Origin: Ceratodon purpureus
Taxonomy: Eukaryota > Streptophyta > Bryopsida > Pseudoditrichales > Ditrichaceae
Assembly: GCA_014871385.1 (NCBI GenBank)
Contig: CM026426.1
Span: forward strand, 45,747,611 to 45,811,610
Reading direction: 5' to 3'
Length of the DNA stretch: 64,000 bases
Under the pieces are notes generated by a model. The model made no database searches. It was not told the origin of the DNA and saw only the letters and a list, made by a program, of their open reading frames with translations. Made by a program: the position numbers and the translations under genes. Below are positions 57,600 to 64,000 of the stretch, one piece after another. Position 1 is the first letter of the stretch. Every line of letters starts with the position of its first letter.

Positions 57600-58139
57600 A
57601 GGAAGTAGAAATAGATGGAAGCAATTCACTAATTCGCTATTAGCTACTCGTATCCCCCTTTTCACACTGCACTGATCCTTAGAAGTTTAATCCAGTGGTT
57701 ACAGCGTGATTAATTTGAACAGAAATTCCCCTTCTGCTAAATGTCCTGAGAAGCTGTTTTCTAGTCAGATCCGACTCGTCCCCAACCTAAGGTACAGGTC
57801 CAAAGTCTCAACTGACATCCTGAAACCAAGTCTCACAGTCGACTGAGATCCCAGATCAAAATCCGCACAGCCGACTGAGGTCTCAAATTGATGTCCACAA
57901 TTCAAATTTCAAATTTCAAAATCCTAAATTTTTGGATCTGAGATTTTGAGTTTCAAGATCCTAGAATTACGGGTTACTTACCTTTCACCCCTTGCAAAGC
58001 TGAAATTCAGATTTGACCTGTAACCGCCCTATTCCATTTTCCGAAAATGAACAGCCCTCTGTGCACACGGGTCGGCTCCATGCAAATCTGCTCCTTCAAT
58101 CTTCACAGCACGTGCACCCATGAGCCTGCAACCGAGACA
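57600..58139 (-). other. Element B leader
   Basis: Non-coding; matches the element C leader (46030-46640) in reverse complement. No primer-binding block is left next to the LTR fragment, so the LTR/leader junction appears to have been deleted. Confidence 0.5.
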
Positions 58140-58293
58140 GAGTTCATCCAAGTGGACTGTGATAGAGTTCATCCAAGTCGGCTGTGATAGAGTTCAACCA
58201 GCCGGCTGGATGATTGGCAAAGACAAGGATGAAAACTAAAAAGAGACTAAGGGAAACTAAGGGAAGGGGAGATTAGGGAATCTCCGGTTAACA
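58140..58293 (-). repeat. Partial 5' LTR of element B
   Basis: Only the outer part of the LTR survives (minus sense TGTTAACCGGAGATTCCCTA ...), including GAGTTCATCCAAGTCGGCTG-type repeats shared with 48360-48430. The rest, including the primer site, is missing. Confidence 0.65.
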
Positions 58294-58298
58294 CCGGT

Positions 58299-58588
58299 CC
58301 CTGAAGTTACCCATGTGGGACGGCCCACAGTCAATCCACTGTTTTCCGCACCGATCGGCTACAATACCGCCACAATTTCAGAAGGTTCACACATTGAGCC
58401 ATCTATTCGGCACCTTCCGGCACATCATCGACTAACACATGTGATGTGTCCTCCTGTATCACCAGCCGTACGCACAACCAACTTCACTTCAGCACCTCCT
58501 CAACCGCTTGTCAGTGCACATCGGGAGCAGTTACCTTACAAGGCCTACAAGGAGGGCATGACCTTGACGCTCATCTCAGGTAATTCGA
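58299..58588 (+). pseudogene. Element C gag, continuation after element B
   Basis: A plus frame with RTTNFTSAPPQPLVSAHREQ then LPYKAYKEGM. It matches the gag of element B (56760-56660, other strand) and continues in frame from 48073. It ends abruptly at about 58588, where minus-strand sequence of the ORF-in-LTR family begins. Confidence 0.65.
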
Positions 58589-58589
58589 T

Positions 58590-59114
58590 AAGTGCGTCTG
58601 GCTCAATGGTAGAGGGTGCCATTGGATTGTCTTCCTCGTCTTCTTCCTCTTCCTCGGTCTCCTCTTCTACTCCTGCGTCGGCTTCGACTTCGTCAGCTAC
58701 GACTTCTTCTTCTTCCGGATCTGGAGCTGTACGCGGTCCGGCTGCGGAGGTTCCGGCCAACGATACCACGATTACGTCTCCTTCTCGTTCTACAGCAGTC
58801 TGGATCCGGGGAAGTAGATTCGTCCCCGGTAGATCGTGTACCAAAACTCTTCCCCTCTTCTGTAGCAACCGAGTGGATCTTCTTCCCCCTAACTCTTCCG
58901 GTTGCGCCCCAACCATGGAAGAGATTGGGAATTCTTCTTCCCATTCCTCGGAAGGCAGGATCTGTACGTAAGACTTCCGCCTACCGCATATCCACCTAAA
59001 TGAAGCCTTCACGGTCTGACTCCACTTTTCTTCAAATCTGCGCTCACTTATCTTCCGAGTATCTACCTGGTTCACAGCTTATCGAATCCCCGGCAGCGGC
59101 GCCAGATTTTTACG
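58590..59114 (-). pseudogene. ORF-in-LTR family: start of internal region (gag leader)
   Basis: Downstream of the primer-binding site, a frame from 59075 to 58545 reads YVQILPSEEWEEEFPISSMV, a basic/hydrophobic stretch, and a very acidic tail (VEEETEEEEEDEED). It probably forms the N-terminal part of the gag-like first internal ORF. The listed start is a GTG, so the true start is unknown. It is truncated at the junction with element C at about 58588. Confidence 0.45.
59088..59104 (-). promoter_or_regulatory. Primer-binding site of the ORF-in-LTR family
   Basis: Minus sense TGGCGCCGCTGCCGGGG, 10 bases after the LTR end. It closely matches the plant gypsy/Athila primer site TGGCGCCGTTGCCGGGG, attributed to tRNA-Asp, with one difference. 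This is what identifies 59115-62774 as an LTR and its sense as minus. Confidence 0.8.
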
Positions 59115-60050
59115 TGTCGGAATACGGAAACGCAACTAACATCCGGATAGTGCTCTAATTGAGCGTAAACTTCCGTACTGTCACTAGGTTCCGAGTATCG
59201 TCCAGGGATTCAATAGTGTTTCACCAAGTAGTTACTTCTAATCGTTCCGAGCCTTGCCACTGCTCGGATAGTGTCTTCGGAACGTAACTCCTGAACTATC
59301 TCCTTCTCTATTCTTCTCTCATTAGGTGTTTCGTCCACAAACCCCAACGTCTCGGATCAGTTACCGTCTCACAACTGTCCTAGAGTACTCTGGCCAGCAG
59401 GTCACACAAACGATCCTCTCCGATCCGTGGGACTACAACGACAAACCAATCCGGATCTGGGAGAACCAGGATCCGATTATCCCTAGGCGACCCGTACCAC
59501 GTTCCGACTCCCCCTCTCACTGTGCACGGAACCTCTTCAGAAGTTCAGGGAGCCCGACCAAGTAGTTCTTGATCCGCTTCGACCCTAGCGACGGCTATTC
59601 CGTATGAGGTTAATTTGGGGGCGGAACAGTGAGGCTTCACTCCTACGACAATCCGCTAAATCTTTCCGCTCAATCCCATCTCCTTTCCGGTTCGGGTCTC
59701 GTCGCAACTCCCATCACCTTCCTATCCGAGCTACAGCGGAACTCTCATATCCTTCCCGGATCATTCACACTTAGCTGGAAATCACTTACAGTACTTACAA
59801 AACACAAAATACTTTACTGATAAGGAATATAGGGGGAAAACATGCAAAAACGAAGACCCGGACCGCATCGCCTGCCTGGTTTAAGTAAGCAGGGGCTTCC
59901 ACAAAAGCGGCGGCGCCGGCAGTTCAATCAAAACCCTAATCCCTAACTACCTACCTAGAATTCTACTTTACGACTAGGACGGATCTCCCGATCCGGAATC
60001 TACTCCTATAAATCCGGAAAGTTACGACAAGTGGCAGTGAGAGGAATCTA

Positions 60051-62249
60051 TCACTTCTTTGTCTTCTTGTGGCTCTCCTGCTCGCGATCCTTCGACCTGG
60101 TCACCCGCGGCTCTGATCCGCCCGCCCCTGCTGCTCGTGCCGCCTTGCGCCTAGCGCTCCGTTCCGCCTTTGACTCCCTCTCCTGAGCCTCCAAGGACAA
60201 CCGGGTAATGATCCGGGGCTTGGGAGAATTGGGCGATTTCGGGATCATATGTGCGGGAGGGGTTCCGGACGTCGGAGTCCGAGTTTCAGTTCCGGTGGTC
60301 CTGACCGGAGAGCTCTCACGCGTCTCTGAATCGGACTCTGAAATCGTAATCGGGACCTCCTTCCATTTCCGCAACCTCCGGTAAGCACCGACACTGTTCG
60401 GAGGGGAATCCGCTGCCGGCGTTCCGGTGGGAGTAGGCGTCACCGTTCCGGTCTTGGCTGTGGGTGAAGGGGTCAATCCCCCCTCCTGAGTCACTCGGGT
60501 CCGTCCGGGTGGTGAAATAGGTCGTCCCCATTCCGGTCCCGCTACCTCCCCTTGGTAATTCGCAATGATCACCTCCTCTCCGAGTCGTGGAAGAACATCC
60601 GGCGGCACGGTCCGAGTCACCTGTTCCGAAACCGTCCTCTCCTCGATCCGCCTCTCGGTGACTGTCGTTCCGGTCACCTCCACCTGACCTGTGGGGATCG
60701 CGCAGCTCTGCTGGACTGTACTGGTTCCGGGTGACGCCACTTGTGCTTGGTGTTCCCGGAGCACATCTGCAATCGTCCGATTTGTCATGGCGGCCTCTTC
60801 GACTGTCATCCGCTCCTCGACTTGGAGGTTACTCCCTATCGGGGTTCGGAACCCCACTCCGCGAGATTCTCCTACCACGGCACGAGAGGGCGATCCGGTG
60901 AGCGGAAGGCTCCGACCAGCGACTCCAAGACTGGGACTTCCGGTACTCGGATTGAGCAGCTGCCGGACCTTCTTCAGGATCATGTTCATCGAGTGCTCGC
61001 ATTTGGAGAGGATCATGATGATCCTCTGCTTGTCCTCGAAATCAGCCGGCTGCACTACGTTCTCATCAAACAGCCGGGCCTTGTTGATTATCGCTCCCGA
61101 ACTTCCCACCAACTTCCGAAGCTCCCCCAAAGTCTCCTCCTGCTCGGCGTGGAACTTACGGATCTCATCACTCTTGGCTGCCAGTTCCTTTGTCAGCTCC
61201 TGCAACTGAAGCTCTAGCCGCTTCTTCTCACTCCGGAGATTTGGGGCGTCCTTCAACAACTCCACTTCTCGGATCACCTCTTCCGGTAAGCACCCTCCCA
61301 GTGATGTACAGACCCTCCGGAACAGGGTTTCGATCCGATCGTAAGAAGCTTGCGCCCGGTGAGTTTCCTCCCGAATCCCCCGAAATAGGTCCACCGGAAA
61401 TCCCCGATCGGAACTGACCTCTCTCCGTTCCGGATCTCCCCGGGCCGTAGACGGCTCCGCGTGTCGTGACGCAGCCTGCTCCGATCGCGATCTGGACTGG
61501 GCCCTAGTAGCGCCAGGGTTCGGAACCTCCTTCGTATCGTCCTCATCTTCCGAGGACGTTGTATCCGAGAGCTCACCTCGCGGATCGGGTTCCATTCCGG
61601 GCGAAATCTCCGAGAATTTGAGGCAATTCTTTGCGTGCGTATACGTCTCGTCCTCCTTATCGGTCAGCAAGTCATACGCATGGTAAAGGTGAAAGAGGAA
61701 AGGGGAGAGTGGGGTCGGCTTCTTTCCGATCGTCGGCACCATCTTCTGCACCACTTCCGCCATGAGTGCGGCCCAATTCACCGGGCGTTCTCCTGAGTAC
61801 GCTCCGAGGATGGTGTTCCCGACCGTAATGGTGACCTGTGCCGGTTTTTGCGGATACAGGATTGGAACGAGGAAAGCTAAGACCTGCCTCTGCCTCCTAT
61901 CCTTGCAGGCGTCTATCTCGTATCCATTGTTCCTATGGATCTTCCCGTGGAACCTATCCTGCACGTACTTATCCGTCCGGGTCGCCCAAAGGAGTCCCTT
62001 CTGCTCGAAACCGTAAGCTTCCGCCCACTGTTCCGCATTCCACAGCGTGGGCTTGCCTCGGATCGTATTATCCCACCGGTTGTCCGGACCTTCCAGGACC
62101 TCCCTCACCATCACCTCACTCTTCAGTAACCACGGCCGTGCCAACAATCCCTCACACCTCATCCGAGTGAGGTCGGTGATCAGTTCCTCCATATCCGATT
62201 CCTTCACTGGAGTTCCGGGGCTAAGGATGCTACACTGCACGTGCGCCAT
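60051..62249 (-). CDS. LTR-encoded protein, 732 residues, intact
   Basis: ATG at 62249, TGA at 60051-60053, no interruption. N-terminal about 215 residues: a helical, Trp-containing domain (MEELITDLTRMRCEGLLARP, VLAFLVPILYPQKPAQVTIT, RPVNWAALMAEVVQKMVPTI, SPFLFHLYHAYDLL). It is somewhat like plant-specific transposon-associated helical domains. Residues about 215-270 are acidic, then Arg/Ser-rich. Residues about 330-430 form a strong coiled coil (LRSEKKRLELQLQELTKELA). The rest is Pro/Thr/Ser/Gly-rich with SPTAKTGTVTPTPTGTP repeats, ending in a basic helical tail (KAERSARRKAARAAGAGGSE). No catalytic motif, zinc finger or signal peptide. It is the only long intact ORF in the window. Conservation with the damaged copy at 22125-24343 argues it was maintained. 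Function unknown; RNA binding, assembly or host interaction are possibilities only. Confidence 0.75.
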   Translation of the reverse strand: MAHVQCSILSPGTPVKESDMEELITDLTRMRCEGLLARPWLLKSEVMVREVLEGPDNRWDNTIRGKPTLWNAEQWAEAYGFEQKGLLWATRTDKYVQDRFHGKIHRNNGYEIDACKDRRQRQVLAFLVPILYPQKPAQVTITVGNTILGAYSGERPVNWAALMAEVVQKMVPTIGKKPTPLSPFLFHLYHAYDLLTDKEDETYTHAKNCLKFSEISPGMEPDPRGELSDTTSSEDEDDTKEVPNPGATRAQSRSRSEQAASRHAEPSTARGDPERREVSSDRGFPVDLFRGIREETHRAQASYDRIETLFRRVCTSLGGCLPEEVIREVELLKDAPNLRSEKKRLELQLQELTKELAAKSDEIRKFHAEQEETLGELRKLVGSSGAIINKARLFDENVVQPADFEDKQRIIMILSKCEHSMNMILKKVRQLLNPSTGSPSLGVAGRSLPLTGSPSRAVVGESRGVGFRTPIGSNLQVEERMTVEEAAMTNRTIADVLREHQAQVASPGTSTVQQSCAIPTGQVEVTGTTVTERRIEERTVSEQVTRTVPPDVLPRLGEEVIIANYQGEVAGPEWGRPISPPGRTRVTQEGGLTPSPTAKTGTVTPTPTGTPAADSPPNSVGAYRRLRKWKEVPITISESDSETRESSPVRTTGTETRTPTSGTPPAHMIPKSPNSPKPRIITRLSLEAQERESKAERSARRKAARAAGAGGSEPRVTRSKDREQESHKKTKK

Positions 62250-62400
62250 CTCTACTCCTTACTTCTCTCCCTCTACGACCCGACAGCAAGAAACCCGGCA
62301 ATCCAACTGCCGGTGAATCGGAAAAGACAAAAACACCTCACCGCTCTTTCACTCTCTACTCCCAGTTCGCAAGAAGGAACTCCAAACCCTAACACCCCCG

Positions 62401-62408
62401 CTTATATA
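62401..62408 (-). promoter_or_regulatory. TATA box of the giant LTR
   Basis: TATATAAG on the minus strand, 159 bases upstream of the ORF start and at the same relative place as 21969-21976 in the solo LTR. It lies about 370 bases inside the LTR, consistent with a U3 promoter. Confidence 0.65.
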
Positions 62409-62774
62409 CCCCAGGCATAATAAACGCTGTGGCGGCCCGTAATTGCAGCCGCCAACGTACCGGGGTAAACGCCTATCCGAGTCATGATGACTTCCGCGTC
62501 GCTTCGGATCCTTGACGCGGTTACAGTAACGGTCAGTACTCGGATCGTCCACCCGTTCCGTATCTTATCTTCCGAGTTTCCGGAATCCAGGTTCCGGGAA
62601 CACTTCCTACGTTAACTGTTTTAACGTTTCTGGAGTATCCGGTTTGCGTTAACTACTAATACTGCTAGTGTCTGGCCAGTTTTTACCTAATTAACCAAAA
62701 AAAATGAAAAATTAATGGAATACTTACGCCGGCTGGGGTTCTTCCGGGTTATTCTGAGTTTCTCGGATCCCACA

Positions 62775-62795
62775 CTCTCCAAAGTATCCCACTTT
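62775..62795 (-). promoter_or_regulatory. Candidate polypurine tract
   Basis: GGATACTTTGGAGAG directly precedes the LTR start TGTGGG in the minus sense. Purine-rich with a GGAGAG end, as expected for a polypurine tract; supports internal sequence on this side belonging to an element whose 3' LTR is 59115-62774. Confidence 0.45.
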
Positions 62796-63159
62796 TCAAC
62801 ACTCCTCCGGAACACTACTGAAGACAATAGTACCAACAAACCATACGGCAACGGATCCGTCAGTAGCCGGTTGACACAACAAATCCAAAAGTATATTCTC
62901 AATTGCAACAACAAAACGGCGTACAAAAACAAGGCCCCGGCCTTGGAAAAACGTCCAGCTTAAATACTAAACCTATCGATCCTAAAGCGACCAAGTGGCC
63001 CACCGAGATCCTGAAATTCCGGTTCTTGGATCCGAGAATTCCGGACCGGTGGCTGCCTTCTATTCCTAGTTAGTGCCGCTACCTATCCGGATTGGCAGCC
63101 GGGTGCACTTGAGCCCCATCGTTGGTCGTTGCCATTTTATCTGGTACTTATCCTAACTT
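62796..63159 (-). other. Internal non-coding region of the ORF-in-LTR family
   Basis: Between the last internal ORF and the polypurine tract. Same GC-rich, TCCGG-rich vocabulary as the LTR. No ORF called. Confidence 0.4.
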
Positions 63160-64000
63160 CTACTCCTTGTTCTTATCGAACCGGGGACTGTGTCGGGTTC
63201 CGTCCATCCGTTCCTTCTTCTGTAATCCCTTCTTCAGCCTCTTCAGCGAGGGGCCTTCTTCCGGAGTATCAGCTGCCGACTGGTCGATGGCCTTCGGGGA
63301 TCGTCCTGCTTGAACCGCCGGCGATGGAGATCGTGCCGCCACCGGAACTGCGCTGAGATTCCCCTCGAGATGTTCCGGAGATCCCTGTAGCGGCACAAAG
63401 TCTTCCGGTGGTGGGCCTTAGTCCGGTTCTAAGGGGATGCTTCGGGGGTTAACAGTCCTAATTCCAGCCAGTGTGTGCAGAGTGTGCAAACTGCTCAAGG
63501 TATCCGGGATAGGATCCTCCTGCGGTTGTCCTAACTCCGGTTGGACTGGCCGGATGGTCGACCGTACCGGAGAGGCCGGAAGTGGCACCTGTGCCGGTTC
63601 CCTGGTTGGTCCGGTGGTCTGGGCTCCTCCCAATCTGCCGGTGGCTCTGGTGGTCTTGACGGACCGTCCTTTGCTGCACTGATGATCTTTACATGGTTCC
63701 TCATCTGCACCCAAGTGTCCTTCATCACCTGCGTCCGGTCGTGCATGAATTTCACGATCTTTGAGGTTACCGGAGTCGGTTGACGGGTCAAGAAGGCTTG
63801 GTAAACGGCGCACTGATTGGCCACATCCACGGGAAGGGCTAAAGTGGCCTTGACCTCGACGACCGACTGGATGGCATAGGCTGCCCGTTCACGGGCGTCA
63901 TTGAAATCCTTTTGGGCATCACGCACCTCTTGCTCAAGCTTGTGAATCCGCTCCCAGTACTGTTCTATCCTGTCTATATGCTTGGTCTGTAGACTAGCTA
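63160..64000 (-). pseudogene. Internal ORF upstream of the giant LTR, partial
   Basis: Minus frame from the window edge: VVEVKATLALPVDVANQCAV and KFMHDRTQVMKDTWVQMRNH (a helical domain, 63926-63650). A frame change near 63610-63640 leads into a Pro/Thr/Arg-rich region (63600-63420), a TAG at 63418-63420, and a basic tail (GPSLKRLKKGLQKKERMDGT) to 63160. It ends about 385 bases before the LTR, so it is probably the last internal ORF of an element continuing beyond the window. No pol motif. Function unknown. Confidence 0.45.

Larger units (their letters stand above)
48079..58293 (-). mobile_element. Element B: gypsy-type retrotransposon nested in element C
   Basis: Left end TGGTAAAGGG at 48079; right end ...GGTTAACA at 58293. 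The 5-base flanks are CCAGT (48074-48078) and CCGGT (58294-58298), an almost perfect target duplication. Element C gag reads across the site in frame when B is removed (SEGP-V then PEVTHVGRP). Minus-strand order: partial 5' LTR (58293-58140), leader, gag with its core deleted, protease, first part of RT, then a SWIM-finger segment of foreign origin, a long third ORF, and a 3' LTR (48510-48079). RNase H and integrase are absent. All frames are broken. Confidence 0.7.
59115..62774 (-). repeat. Giant LTR (3,660 bp) with an intact internal ORF
   Basis: Minus sense TGTGGGATCC...TTCCGACA, collinear with the solo LTR at 21604-25277. The TATA box is at 62408-62401, the ORF at 62249-60051, and about 935 bases follow it to the LTR end. 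One side is followed by a primer-binding site and gag leader. The other side (62775 up) is preceded by TTTGGAGAG, a plausible polypurine tract, and more internal-type sequence. The LTR therefore appears shared by two partial units. Confidence 0.85.

Noticed and set aside
1-64000. CRISPR arrays, rRNA, tRNA, riboswitches or bacterial defence systems
   Set aside because: No regularly spaced identical repeats and no recognisable RNA gene sequence; all recognised content is plant-type transposable elements.

Overview
This window looks like transposon-dense DNA from a streptophyte plant nuclear genome. The evidence is plant-type CACTA (En/Spm) transposase domains, Ty3/gypsy gag-protease modules, a hAT transposase C-terminus, GT-AG introns and long AT-rich spacers. 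No rRNA, tRNA, CRISPR array or prokaryotic operon was seen. I cannot place the species. Nearly every reading frame is broken by stops or indels, so most of the window is decaying mobile DNA.

Layout. (1) 1216-9278, minus strand: element A, a complete LTR retrotransposon (LTRs of about 630 bp, 5-bp target duplication TTGAT). It carries gag and protease, but a glutamine- and charge-rich coiled-coil ORF lies where reverse transcriptase and integrase should be. It is inserted in older DNA next to (2) about 9.7-20.3 kb: a CACTA transposon with two divergent genes, a TNP2-type transposase on the minus strand and a TNPA-like gene on the plus strand. (3) 21604-25277: a solo LTR of 3,674 bp with a perfect GTTAG duplication. 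The LTR itself holds a TATA box and a long (degraded) ORF. (4) 25.3-34 kb: AT-rich spacer, a degenerate minisatellite, a 737-bp inverted-repeat element, a 936-bp foldback with TA duplications, and inverted gypsy scraps. (5) 34224-37425, minus: the best candidate for a non-transposon gene, three exons with matching splice phases, a RING-like finger and two in-frame TAA codons. (6) 38235-39092: hAT transposase remnant. (7) 40.2-58.6 kb: nested gypsy elements. Element C (plus) is split by a palindrome-bearing block at about 42.75-45.96 kb and by element B (minus, 48079-58293), which is flanked by CCAGT/CCGGT. B keeps gag, protease and the start of RT, then a SWIM zinc-finger fragment, then a long third ORF. 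(8) 58.6-64.0 kb, minus: a second copy of the giant LTR (59115-62774), this time with an intact 732-codon ORF, flanked by internal retroelement sequence on both sides.

Most notable points. The retroelement family in (3) and (8) encodes a long protein inside its LTR, just downstream of the LTR TATA box and before the primer-binding site, so even a solo LTR keeps promoter plus ORF. Elements A and B share a 3' coiled-coil ORF not assignable to standard gag-pol. The CACTA genes are head-to-head across a spacer with internal repeats. No alignments or database searches were run; family names rest on motifs read by eye.
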